A stretch of 64,000 nt of DNA from Desulfofarcimen acetoxidans DSM 771 (GTDB taxonomy: Bacteria; Bacillota; Desulfotomaculia; Desulfotomaculales; Desulfofarciminaceae). Shown here piece by piece: positions 25,993 to 35,214 of the stretch; position 1 is the first letter of the stretch, and every line of letters begins with the position of its first letter. The stretch is from positions 4,278,001-4,342,000 of the forward strand of contig NC_013216.1 in the NCBI RefSeq assembly GCF_000024205.1, in the 5' to 3' direction. A program made the translations under genes and the position numbers. The notes below the pieces were generated by a model that was not told the origin of the DNA, did no database searches, and worked only from the letters and a program-made list of their open reading frames with translations.

Positions 25993-28900
25993 TTAGTTTA
26001 CTTTATACATCTGATTAGAAAGAACTTCTCGATAAACCTCTTCATAACTATGGAGCAATGCTTTCGGATCAAATTTTTTTGCTGTATCAGGAACTCTCTT
26101 GAGATGTTCTAAATATAAATCTCTGTTCTTTGCATACTCCGATATAATCTCCGCAACACATCCAACAGGAATTCTCCAATTGTTTAATGGGAACACGCTT
26201 CCTGCCAATCCTGATTCACTTTCAAGCATTTTAGAAACCTCTCCAAGATCACTGGCCAGCATTGGACGATTAGACTGAAGGCATTCAATAATTACTAGCG
26301 GAAAGCTCTCACCACGAAACTTAGATGGAAGAAAGCCCAAATCAGAAGCTGCAAAAAAATCACGAACATTAGATCTAAAACCCAAGAGGTGGACATAACT
26401 ATATCTAACATTTCCTTTCAATCTTTCATATTCAGGGCCATCCCCAACTAACAGCAAGTGAATTTCTTTTCCACTAAGTTGGCGTGCTAATTTAATTGCC
26501 TCTATGCCTTCTTGCCAGCCCTTATCCGGGATAGCTCGACTAACCAAACAGAGAACAAAAGCATCTTTACTTATTCCTAGCTCTTCTCTCGAAACAGGTT
26601 CATATTCCAACTTTTCAAGTGCATTGCCTATTTTAACAAAACGATTCTTGTCTATCACGCTGGATTCAAATGGTTCAAGATTCTTATCTGCGATATAAAC
26701 AATCTTGTCAACTTTTTTATCAAGCAAGGGAATAATCCTATCTAAATCAACTGGCGGCATCATCTCATACATTCCATGTGAAGTAACAATAATCTTACAA
26801 TTCGGATTATCTTCTAATAACGCACATATGGTCCCGTCAACCCAACCATGGTGAGAATGCACAATTTCAATGCCCATATCACCAACAACCGCATTTAGTT
26901 TATGCAGATAGTCCAACTCTAACAATGGTATATCTCCACGCAACATATTCCTGACACCGATCTCCGTAGGTTCTTGATGGCAATTCAATAAAGTAACAGA
27001 GTATCCTACCGACTTTAATAAATTGGCCAGTCTAATTGGGAAAGTTTCACCACCACCTGTCGCCAGTGCATATGTAATCATAAGTAAATTTGCTTTACGG
27101 TTTTTGGCTAGTAGACTAATTCGTTTCCGATCATAGCATTTCCTGAAAGAACCCTCATCAAAATTCTCGCGGCAGGAACACCAATGGGCTTCAAGAACAC
27201 GCTGCTGTTTTTCCAGAACCCTCTCTTCTAAGCGATAGAGCTTAATTAACTCTTTGGCAACCATTTCATGTTCGCGATAATAAATATCCTGCTTGTATGT
27301 GCCAACTGAGGTATTTTTGTTGTGAATTCGATAATAATTAGTTGTATTCGGTGAATAGGCTACCAATCCTCCACGAATAACATGTAAATAGAAGACCCAA
27401 TCGCCACATATTCTCATTTGCTTCCATCCATCGTCTTCTAATAGCTCTAATTTTCCAGGATTGCGAAATATCGCACTACTTACGTTGGGCACTATGTTTT
27501 TTATCCCCCATGAAGTATTTACCAATTGATGAGCGGATTTAATAAATGGCTTAAGCCATAATGCAGAATTTAATTCAGATAGGTACTCCTCTAAACTCCA
27601 GATCTGCTGGGATGAATCTCCATCAACAAAAACTGTTCTGCAATACGCTAACATTACAGCTTCATTCTTAAAGTACCTAACTAACTCTTCTAACAAATTT
27701 TCCGAACAGTAATCGTCACTCTCTGCAATCCAGATTAATTCCCCTGTTGCTAAATTAAAGCCTCGTTTCCATTGATAGAAAACACCGCCAGAGTTATCGC
27801 TGTTAAAGCAGCATCTTGTTTTGCTTGGGTAATTGAATTGAAATTCCTTTAGTATCTGAATACTTTCATCACTTGAAGCATCATCAAGCAGAATTACTTC
27901 ATAGTTCTGGTATGTTTGACGATAAATAGACTCAAGCCGCTGCCTCAAGTATCGAGCATGGTTATAATTAGGAACTATAACCGACACTTTCGGGTAGTAT
28001 TTTTCATTCTTAACTATCTTCGGAAAAGAGTATAACTCTGTCGAAGCATCATTGGAAACATCACCGCTACCACCTAACCACTGCTTTTGCAAATATTGTT
28101 TAAAATCCACGAATAAATTATTATGAAGTACCGGAAACCATGGTTGAACAAGTTTTTCTGATACAGCCTTTATTGCGGCAAAACATCGTCGAGATAGAAC
28201 ACTAGAATAATAATGAGACACCAATTTCCGTGCTATACGACTCCTAGATGCTTGGTTATTCTTTTGGTTTGTACGCCCATCAAAATGAATATAAGATCGC
28301 AAACCTGCCAGAACATTTTCTCTTTCACCCCGCATCACCCTGCCCAAAAACCGCATAGGCTTGGTAACCCTCCATGAACGTGAAGAAAAAACCTCGGCAA
28401 ACTGTTCTTCGCACTCGGCCATAGCTTGGTTAAGACCAACAATCTGCTCATCACGCTCGCCCACAGACTGGGTTAGGCTGATTATCTGAACATCCTGCTT
28501 AGCTACAACTTGATTGAGGGTACTTATCTTAACGTCCCGCTCAGCTAGAACTTGATTGAGGGTGCCTATCTGACCATTCCTCTCAGTTATAAGCTGATTG
28601 AGACTGTATATCTGATTATCCTGCTCAGATATAACCTGGTTATAAACTGTTATTTGCTCGTCTCTTCCAGCTATATCTTGATTGAGTTTTAATATCTGTC
28701 CGTCTCGCTCGCTTACAACCTGATTGAGGTTAGCTAACAGGATATCCCGATCAGCTATGGCTTGGCTCAATTCGTTGATCTGAAAATCCCGCTCATTTAC
28801 TGTCTGGTTAAGAGTTACTATCTGTTCGGAAAACTTATCGGCCAGACGCAAAAATGATTTAATACGGTAGAATTCGCTACTCCAAAGCGAAATCTGGTTC

Positions 28901-29712
28901 TTTAGCTCTATATCGTCTATCCGTCTCTTACCCGCACAAACATCGTTTAGAGCAGTATAGATTTCATATGCGATAGGGGGAATCGTATCATCCAGCAACA
29001 GATCCTTCAAATCGTAAACCGTATGTCGTAACCCTTCGTCTAAAAATTCAGTTTTGTATCGCAGCAACTCATCTGCATCAATTTTTAATTCAAGACCAAT
29101 GGCAATTCGTTGCAATTCCCGTTCAGGTACATGCATCAGTCTGTCGTAATCAACAGGTACACATCTATATCCCTCAATACCTGAAAGACTAGTAAGAATA
29201 TGCTCCAACCATAGCATATAACTTTTTTCAGAAGTAAAACCATCACGTTTCTCCAGAGACTTGAATACGCTTAAAGGGTGTCGTACAGCCAGGATATAGC
29301 CCAGTTCAAATTGGCAGTGTATAAATACCTCTTTCCAAAATGGTAGTAGTTTCGCAACACGCGGATCTTTAAAGCCAAAGACAGGGACATCACAAACTTT
29401 TTGACGAAGCAATTCAGTTGCACGAAGAAAATATCCTTTTTTACGAAGCACGTCAACATCACTTGCTTCGACAGGGGCAAGGTAATGCCAATCTATTCCA
29501 AGTGATTGTAGCATTTCTACATTAAGTGCGTATAAATCCATGTCTTCGAAAAAACCTTTATCATTATTGCCCTCCAGAGGCGGCATTAATCTGTTACCGA
29601 GTTCCACTCCGAGAACCTGAAGACCACGTGTTACAGCGCTGGTACCACTCCGGTGCATTCCTAAAACTACGATTAATTTTTTATTTTTCGTGTCTTTACC
29701 TTCTTGACTCAT
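25993..29712 (-). CDS. Giant sulfotransferase / coiled-coil / GT2 / GT4 fusion protein
   Basis: A 1239-residue cytoplasmic protein with four parts. Residues 1 to about 270 are a sulfotransferase: VVLGMHRSGTSAVTRGL is the 5'-phosphosulfate loop and AVRHPLSVFKSLEKR the 3'-phosphate-binding segment. Residues 297-436 are ten 14-residue coiled-coil repeats of the form QIxxLNQxVxERDx. A short SSRSWRVTKPMR motif follows. From about 574 is a GT2 domain (VSVIVPNYNHARYL, LLDDASSDES, IAESDDY) and from about 873 a GT4 domain (GGGETFPIRLANLL, LLLVGDGPEYERL, FRGESFPLVIIECLQ). ATG 29712 has GGAGG 9 nt upstream and overlaps the Wzt gene. With cysC next, it should sulfate and extend a glycan that the Wzm/Wzt pair exports. 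The order of reactions is inference. Confidence 0.88.
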   Translation of the reverse strand: MSQEGKDTKNKKLIVVLGMHRSGTSAVTRGLQVLGVELGNRLMPPLEGNNDKGFFEDMDLYALNVEMLQSLGIDWHYLAPVEASDVDVLRKKGYFLRATELLRQKVCDVPVFGFKDPRVAKLLPFWKEVFIHCQFELGYILAVRHPLSVFKSLEKRDGFTSEKSYMLWLEHILTSLSGIEGYRCVPVDYDRLMHVPERELQRIAIGLELKIDADELLRYKTEFLDEGLRHTVYDLKDLLLDDTIPPIAYEIYTALNDVCAGKRRIDDIELKNQISLWSSEFYRIKSFLRLADKFSEQIVTLNQTVNERDFQINELSQAIADRDILLANLNQVVSERDGQILKLNQDIAGRDEQITVYNQVISEQDNQIYSLNQLITERNGQIGTLNQVLAERDVKISTLNQVVAKQDVQIISLTQSVGERDEQIVGLNQAMAECEEQFAEVFSSRSWRVTKPMRFLGRVMRGERENVLAGLRSYIHFDGRTNQKNNQASRSRIARKLVSHYYSSVLSRRCFAAIKAVSEKLVQPWFPVLHNNLFVDFKQYLQKQWLGGSGDVSNDASTELYSFPKIVKNEKYYPKVSVIVPNYNHARYLRQRLESIYRQTYQNYEVILLDDASSDESIQILKEFQFNYPSKTRCCFNSDNSGGVFYQWKRGFNLATGELIWIAESDDYCSENLLEELVRYFKNEAVMLAYCRTVFVDGDSSQQIWSLEEYLSELNSALWLKPFIKSAHQLVNTSWGIKNIVPNVSSAIFRNPGKLELLEDDGWKQMRICGDWVFYLHVIRGGLVAYSPNTTNYYRIHNKNTSVGTYKQDIYYREHEMVAKELIKLYRLEERVLEKQQRVLEAHWCSCRENFDEGSFRKCYDRKRISLLAKNRKANLLMITYALATGGGETFPIRLANLLKSVGYSVTLLNCHQEPTEIGVRNMLRGDIPLLELDYLHKLNAVVGDMGIEIVHSHHGWVDGTICALLEDNPNCKIIVTSHGMYEMMPPVDLDRIIPLLDKKVDKIVYIADKNLEPFESSVIDKNRFVKIGNALEKLEYEPVSREELGISKDAFVLCLVSRAIPDKGWQEGIEAIKLARQLSGKEIHLLLVGDGPEYERLKGNVRYSYVHLLGFRSNVRDFFAASDLGFLPSKFRGESFPLVIIECLQSNRPMLASDLGEVSKMLESESGLAGSVFPLNNWRIPVGCVAEIISEYAKNRDLYLEHLKRVPDTAKKFDPKALLHSYEEVYREVLSNQMYKVN
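28405..28824 (-). repeat. Ten tandem 42-bp units encoding coiled-coil repeats
   Basis: Each unit encodes a 14-residue variant of QIxxLNQxVxERDx. The units differ at many positions, so they are old repeats, not freshly amplified ones. They are coding and form the linker between the sulfotransferase and GT domains. Confidence 0.85.
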
Positions 29713-31102
29713 GATCACTGGCCTCCTGGATACCTATTTCCGGAAAACATTCAAAGTCAACAATTCCGGTAGCCAAATTTTCTGTATCAGGCATTACTCG
29801 AAACATGGCTATATCAATCAAACGGTGCAAAAAGGTTTCACTGCCATTAACTATGCCGACCACACCTGCGTTTAGAAAATATACGCCTGGGTTCAAAGCA
29901 CATCGAAAGCGAAACTCTACTCGATAAATGAAACCGGCTTCCACATAAGGCAAGCTGTCTCTGAGAGAACCGGCAGATACTCCCCCCCCTAATTCAACAC
30001 CTGAGGTTGTCTTGATTAACATGCCGAAGCGAACATTACTTGCACCTTTAGTGAATATCACCGTATATGTGTAGCGGTAAACCTTCCCGCGTATTAGATT
30101 ATTGACTCTCTCTCCAGCCAAAGTGTAAATTGACGGAGATTCTATATAAGCTCCATGAGATTCATATTCTATAGTGCTGCTGGGTTTGAGATGGGGATCA
30201 AAAATCTCTTTCAATGATTGTTTGCCCACTGATGCTAGGTTAGACTCCGTCAGAGTAACCTGTTCTATGTTCCCAGAGATTACTAACTGCTCATCCATTC
30301 GGCGAATCTGATTTCGAATATCACCCTGCTTGTCTATCGGCGCATAAAGCAATTTTTGGTAACGACCAACTATTTGTTTAGGTGATCCAATCGCCAGTTT
30401 TTCACCGGTATCCATAAGCACCGCCCGGTTACATAACTCAACAATAGTACTTCCAGAATGGGAAACAAAAAGGATCGTTGCACCATTTTTTCGAATAGCT
30501 TCGATACGGGAAAAACATTTTCGTTGAAATAGCTCGTCACCCACCGACAAAGCTTCGTCTACAATCAATATATCAGGATCAACATTAATAGCTACAGCAA
30601 ATGCCAATCTCACATACATCCCACTTGAATATGTCTTTACCAACTGATCGATAAACTCGCCAATACCTGCAAATGCAGCAATATCTTCAAAGCGTTCGTC
30701 AATTTCCTCTCTACTGAGACCTAGCACAGCACCGTTCATATAGACATTCTCACGCCCCGTAAACTCGGGGTTAAAACCGGAACCAAGTTCAAGCAAAGCT
30801 GCAACACGCCCTTTAGTCTCCACAGTACCACTAGTCGGTGTAAGGATGCCACAAATAATCTGCAATAGAGTTGATTTACCTGAGCCATTACGACCAATAA
30901 TACCAACAGTCTCACCTTTTTTAACCTCGAAGGATACATCCCGCAAAGCCCAAAACTCTCGAAAATAGTTTTTAGATTGTCTACCAACAAGCCTCTTAAG
31001 ACACGGAATGATATATTGTCCAAGTCGGTCTTGCGGCCTATCATAAATATGGTAGCACTTAGAAAGATTCTTAATACTAATAACAATGTTCTCAGAGGAC
31101 AT
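29696..31102 (-). CDS. wzt: Wzt-type polysaccharide ABC transporter ATP-binding protein
   Basis: ATPase of an O-antigen/teichoic-acid ABC exporter with an added C-terminal glycan-recognition domain. Walker A GRNGSGKST, the TYSSGMYVRLAFA signature, Walker B DILIVDEALSVGD and the H-loop FVSHS are complete in the first 240 residues. From about 300 to the end (468 residues from ATG 31102) lies the extra beta-sandwich domain (FGMLIKTTSGVELGG, LRDSLPYVEAGF) that in Wzt proteins reads the non-reducing-end modification of the glycan. ATG 31102 has GGAAGGGG 7 nt upstream and overlaps the permease gene by 11 nt. Here the modification recognised could be sulfate; that is a guess. Confidence 0.93.
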   Translation of the reverse strand: MSSENIVISIKNLSKCYHIYDRPQDRLGQYIIPCLKRLVGRQSKNYFREFWALRDVSFEVKKGETVGIIGRNGSGKSTLLQIICGILTPTSGTVETKGRVAALLELGSGFNPEFTGRENVYMNGAVLGLSREEIDERFEDIAAFAGIGEFIDQLVKTYSSGMYVRLAFAVAINVDPDILIVDEALSVGDELFQRKCFSRIEAIRKNGATILFVSHSGSTIVELCNRAVLMDTGEKLAIGSPKQIVGRYQKLLYAPIDKQGDIRNQIRRMDEQLVISGNIEQVTLTESNLASVGKQSLKEIFDPHLKPSSTIEYESHGAYIESPSIYTLAGERVNNLIRGKVYRYTYTVIFTKGASNVRFGMLIKTTSGVELGGGVSAGSLRDSLPYVEAGFIYRVEFRFRCALNPGVYFLNAGVVGIVNGSETFLHRLIDIAMFRVMPDTENLATGIVDFECFPEIGIQEASDHESRR

Positions 31103-31922
31103 CAGCAAACCCCTTCCGAGTTTTCTGAAACCACCAAAAGCCAACGGCAGCTATAAACAGTCCAACCAACAATGAGATAACCAAGGATGACCAATCAGGC
31201 AAACTACCGAATATCAATACTTTGCGGTTTTCTTCGATGATAAGTGTAAGCGGGTTTAACAGCATCCAGGTCTTATATGCCTTCGGTAGCGCCGACACAG
31301 GGTAAAATACGGGTGATAAAAACATTAATATTGTTGTGAAAACACCTGTAATTTGCCCTATATCGCGCACAAAAACACCCAGTGCAGCTAAAAACCAGCC
31401 AAAGCCCATACTGGCAAAAATAAGCGGCAGCAGTACCAGCGGAAAAAAAATGCTGGTCCAGGGCAAGGTCTGGTTTATAAAGAGTTGTGCTATCATGAGC
31501 ACCAATAGGCTCACTAAGCTATGGAAAAACGCCGATCCCAAAACCACCCAGGGCAGTATTTCAAGGGGGAAAACTACTTTTTTTACATAATTGACATTGG
31601 AAATAATCAGTCCCGGCGCCCGATTGACACATTCAGCTAAGAGACCGTGAACGATCATTCCCACAAACAAAATAATAGCAAAATCAGACTTACTTGCTTC
31701 CCCACCAACACCCCAACGGGACTTAAATACAGTGGAAAAAACAAAGGTATATACAAAAAGCATCAATAGCGGATTAAAAAATGACCAGGCTATGCCCATG
31801 ACCGATCCGCGGTAACGCCCCACAATTTCGCGCCGAGCCATCTGCCAGATGAGATGACGATTTCGCCAAAAGCTCGTAAACATTGCTACGGGTGAGGAGG
31901 GGTGAACTTGATGGGAATTCAT
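31092..31922 (-). CDS. wzm: Wzm-type polysaccharide ABC transporter permease
   Basis: Six-helix ABC-2 permease (276 residues) that carries lipid-linked polysaccharide across the membrane. The N-terminal cytoplasmic REIVGRYRGSVMGIAWSFFNPL motif, APGLIISNVNYVKKVVFPLEILP loop elements and the conserved FLSPVFYP are typical of Wzm/TagG. It overlaps wzt by 11 nt and rfbB2 by 4 nt, so all three are one transcript. Confidence 0.93.
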   Translation of the reverse strand: MNSHQVHPSSPVAMFTSFWRNRHLIWQMARREIVGRYRGSVMGIAWSFFNPLLMLFVYTFVFSTVFKSRWGVGGEASKSDFAIILFVGMIVHGLLAECVNRAPGLIISNVNYVKKVVFPLEILPWVVLGSAFFHSLVSLLVLMIAQLFINQTLPWTSIFFPLVLLPLIFASMGFGWFLAALGVFVRDIGQITGVFTTILMFLSPVFYPVSALPKAYKTWMLLNPLTLIIEENRKVLIFGSLPDWSSLVISLLVGLFIAAVGFWWFQKTRKGFADVL

Positions 31923-32911
31923 CCTCTCACCTCCACATTTTGTCCTTTACGTATTTTCCCCATCCAATCTTTATTGTCAAGATACCATTTAATCGTATCT
32001 TTTATACCTTTTTCAAAACTATAGGATGGCACCCATCCAAACTCCATCTTTATCTTTGTCGCATCAATTGCATAACGCCTATCATGCCCGGGTCTATCTT
32101 TTACAAACTTTATTAGTGATTCCGGCTTATTAAGACTTTCAATAATTAATCTTACTATTTCTATATTCTTCTTCTCATTATTTCCCCCAATATTATATAC
32201 TTCCCCCAGCTTTCCTTTATGGAGCACAACATCAATTGCACAACAATGATCTTTCACATGAAGCCAATCACGTACATTAAGACCATCTCCATAAACAGGC
32301 AACTCTTTATCTTCTTGAGCGTTGGCAATCATTAGAAGAATTAATTTCTCAGGAAATTGATACGGTCCATAGTTGTTTGAACATCTTGTGATATTAACCG
32401 GTAAATTAAAAGTCTCGTGATAAGCTCTCACCAACGTATCTGCCCCAGCCTTGCTGGCTGAATAAGGGCTGTTGGGAGCCAAGGGGGTATCTTCCGTAAA
32501 ATAGCCTGTCTCTCCCAAACTCCCATATACTTCATCAGTTGAAATCTGGACAAATTTATTAATCTGATTTCGTTTTACCGCATCAAGAAGCACTTGGGTT
32601 CCCATCACATTAGTACGTACAAAAGCCCCCGGATCTTCTATGCTACGATCAACATGTGACTCAGCGGCAAAGTTGATTACATACTTAACTCCCTCTGAAA
32701 CTAATTGATTAACCAATATCGCATCACAAATGTCGCCCAATACAAAAGTATAGTTTGGATGATTTTCTACATCTTTCAGATTTTCTAAATTACCGGCATA
32801 GGTCAGCAAATCAAGGTTTATTATTTTATATTCCGAATATTCGTCCAGCATATATTTTATAAAATTGCTGCCAATAAACCCTGCACCACCGGTTACCAAT
32901 ATTTTCCCCAT
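31919..32911 (-). CDS. rfbB: dTDP-glucose 4,6-dehydratase (set 2)
   Basis: Same reaction as the gene at 18061-19119, 330 residues. GGAGFIGSNFIKY, STDEVYG and YSASKAGAD are intact. It resembles the set 1 enzyme over the full length, but substitutions are spread throughout, so the two sets did not arise by very recent duplication. It overlaps the permease gene start by 4 nt (ATGA-type), fixing it in the export operon. Confidence 0.95.
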   Translation of the reverse strand: MGKILVTGGAGFIGSNFIKYMLDEYSEYKIINLDLLTYAGNLENLKDVENHPNYTFVLGDICDAILVNQLVSEGVKYVINFAAESHVDRSIEDPGAFVRTNVMGTQVLLDAVKRNQINKFVQISTDEVYGSLGETGYFTEDTPLAPNSPYSASKAGADTLVRAYHETFNLPVNITRCSNNYGPYQFPEKLILLMIANAQEDKELPVYGDGLNVRDWLHVKDHCCAIDVVLHKGKLGEVYNIGGNNEKKNIEIVRLIIESLNKPESLIKFVKDRPGHDRRYAIDATKIKMEFGWVPSYSFEKGIKDTIKWYLDNKDWMGKIRKGQNVEVRG

Positions 32912-32941
32912 ATAGCACCTCTTGTGATTTGCTTTATTACT

Positions 32942-33490
32942 CTAATGAGTATCCTTTAAACCTTTCCATTTTTGGTCCTTTTCCGAAAGAATAATATCAT
33001 CTATTCTGTCCAATGGCCATGCAATTCCTATTGCGGGGTCGTTCCACAGTATACCGTCTTCATCCTCAGGATGATAATAATCCGTACATTTGTATACAAA
33101 TTCAGCTTCATCTGAGAGTACGAGAAAACCATGAGCAAAACTTTCAGGTATATAAAACTGTTTTTTATTTTCTTCCGAAAGAATTACCCCGAACCATTTG
33201 CCATAAGTCTTTGAGTCCATTCTTAAATCCACCGCAACATCAAAGACTTCCCCCTTAATAACTCTAACTAACTTACCCTGGGGATATTTGCGCTGGAAAT
33301 GCAGTCCTCTGAGTACACCTTTTTTAGACTTGGACTGGTTATCCTGTACAAAGGCCATATTAAGTCCGGCTTCAGAAAATTCCTTCAAATGATAGGTTTC
33401 CATAAAATATCCCCTATGATCGCCAAAAATCATTGGTTCAATGATATAGAGACCTTGTATACCTGTGTTAATAAAATTAAATTTACCCAT
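32942..33490 (-). CDS. rfbC: dTDP-4-dehydrorhamnose 3,5-epimerase (set 2)
   Basis: Stand-alone RmlC of 182 residues, normal length. MIFGDHRGYFMETYH, FVQDNQSKSKKGVLRGLHFQ (split motif with catalytic His) and IPESFAHGFLVLSD mark the family. It overlaps rfbD2 by 8 nt. Counterpart of the N-terminal half of the fusion at 19205-20590. Confidence 0.95.
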   Translation of the reverse strand: MGKFNFINTGIQGLYIIEPMIFGDHRGYFMETYHLKEFSEAGLNMAFVQDNQSKSKKGVLRGLHFQRKYPQGKLVRVIKGEVFDVAVDLRMDSKTYGKWFGVILSEENKKQFYIPESFAHGFLVLSDEAEFVYKCTDYYHPEDEDGILWNDPAIGIAWPLDRIDDIILSEKDQKWKGLKDTH

Positions 33491-34346
33491 TAATCAGATC
33501 CTCGCTTTTATAGTTAACCTCTATATATTCCTTAACGGCTTCTTTATAACTGCGCAAAACAGGAAAACCTTCCAACTGCCAGAGTCTATTCTCAAGAACT
33601 GAAAATTTTGGTCTCGGGGCCGGACGGTTAAACTCTTCAGTACTAATTGGATCAACTGTAACTTTACACCCGGTAAGCGAAAATATATACCTGGCATAAT
33701 CACACCAATTGGTATAACCACTGTTAGTAATGTGATATATACCGTAACAGTTCTTTTCAATAAGCTTCGCTATAGCCTTAGCCAGATCCTTGGTATATGT
33801 TGGGGTGCCAAACTGGTCGTTAACAACAGTTAGGCGATCCTTTGATTTTGCTAATTGCAGCATAGTTTTAATGAAGTTGTTTCCGTTTTCACCGAATAAC
33901 CAGGATGTCCTAACAATATAAAATCTGTTGGTAAGAGCAACAATATAGTCCTCTCCCAATGATTTTGTTTCCCCGTAGATGCTTAAAGGACTCTTAATAT
34001 CATTTTCTAAGTAATTTTCACCCTTTAGACCGTCAAATACATAATCTGTGCTTATATGCAGTATCGGTATATTGTGTTCATTGCCAATAATCGCAAGATT
34101 CCTGGGTCCAATAGCATTAACTTTATAAGCCAGTTCTTTTTCTTCTTCGCACTTATCAACTAAAGTATAAGCCGCACAATTTATGATTAATTCAGGTTTT
34201 TCATTGATAATATAATCTTCGCATTTTATATAGTCAGTAATATCCAGCTCATTTTTATCTGTCAGTTTAAGACAGTACTTATCTTTTAGTACTTCTATCA
34301 AATCTTTTCCCAGCATACCATTAGCGCCTGTTAACAATATATTCAT
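33483..34346 (-). CDS. rfbD: dTDP-4-dehydrorhamnose reductase (set 2)
   Basis: NADPH-dependent last step of dTDP-L-rhamnose synthesis, 287 residues. LLTGANGMLGKDL, STDYVFDG, and the RTSWLFGENGNNF and VNDQFGTPTYT blocks are characteristic. Co-transcribed with rfbC2 (8-nt overlap) and rfbA2 (21-nt gap). Confidence 0.95.
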   Translation of the reverse strand: MNILLTGANGMLGKDLIEVLKDKYCLKLTDKNELDITDYIKCEDYIINEKPELIINCAAYTLVDKCEEEKELAYKVNAIGPRNLAIIGNEHNIPILHISTDYVFDGLKGENYLENDIKSPLSIYGETKSLGEDYIVALTNRFYIVRTSWLFGENGNNFIKTMLQLAKSKDRLTVVNDQFGTPTYTKDLAKAIAKLIEKNCYGIYHITNSGYTNWCDYARYIFSLTGCKVTVDPISTEEFNRPAPRPKFSVLENRLWQLEGFPVLRSYKEAVKEYIEVNYKSEDLING

Positions 34347-34367
34347 ACTTTTTTTATACGTCCCTCC

Positions 34368-35129
34368 TTACATGCCTGCTGCAGGTTCCCCAAGTATTTT
34401 CGAGATTTGATTATCCAGATTATATTCTATAGCCTGTTTGTTTGCCATAGACAAAGAATTAAAAGTGCCTGCATCTGTCCACCATTCTTTTAAAACATCA
34501 AAACACAGTGATCCTCGTTGTATGTATATATTATTAACATCTGTAATCTCCATTTCTCCCCGGTGGGAAGGTTTTATGGTTTTAATCATTTCAAAAACCT
34601 GTTCATCAAACATATAAACTCCGGTTACAGCATAGTTGCTTTTGGGCTGTGTCGGTTTTTCAACTATCCCTATAATCCGGCCTTCATTTATTTCTGCTAC
34701 TCCATAGCGTTGAGGATCATGAACCTCTTTTAATAAAAGCCTGGCTCCGGACTGCTGTTTTTTAAATGCTTCCACATAGGGTGAAATGCTGTCATAAAAA
34801 ATATTATCACCTAAAATTACCACACAGCGATTGCCTTTGGCAAATTCTTCAGCCAGCCCTAAAGCCTGGGCAATACCACCGGCTTCATCCTGAACACGGT
34901 AAGTAAAGGAAAGCCTCATTTGCTTACCGCTGCCCAACAAATTCACTACATCCCCCATATGCTCTTTACCCGTAACAATAAGGATATCGGAAATATCAGC
35001 CTCTGCAAGCTTGCTAATGGGATAATATATCATAGGATACTTACCTACAGGCAACAGGTGTTTATTGGTTACCTTTGTCAAGGGAAACAGTCTCGAACCT
35101 GTACCGCCAGCTAAAATTATACCTTTCAC
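34368..35129 (-). CDS. rfbA: Glucose-1-phosphate thymidylyltransferase, short form (set 2)
   Basis: A 253-residue nucleotidyltransferase with GGTGSRLFPLT, KHLLPVGKYPMIYYP, LGDNIFYD and VEKPTQPKSNYAVTGVY motifs. It lacks the C-terminal stretch of the 294-residue RmlA at 20686-21570, matching the short RmlA subtype. It heads the second rhamnose set, in order A-D-C-B. Confidence 0.9.
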   Translation of the reverse strand: MKGIILAGGTGSRLFPLTKVTNKHLLPVGKYPMIYYPISKLAEADISDILIVTGKEHMGDVVNLLGSGKQMRLSFTYRVQDEAGGIAQALGLAEEFAKGNRCVVILGDNIFYDSISPYVEAFKKQQSGARLLLKEVHDPQRYGVAEINEGRIIGIVEKPTQPKSNYAVTGVYMFDEQVFEMIKTIKPSHRGEMEITDVNNIYIQRGSLCFDVLKEWWTDAGTFNSLSMANKQAIEYNLDNQISKILGEPAAGM

Positions 35130-35214
35130 TTTTTTGTCTCCTCTTTATTATTATACAATTCATCGAATTAATTGGCTCCAATTATCAAACAGTAATGTCT
35201 CATGGATTTGATTA

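Noticed and set aside
28405-28824. Regular 42-bp repeats that could suggest a CRISPR array or minisatellite
   Set aside because: They are in frame within a gene, diverged, without spacers, and code for heptad-type coiled coil.
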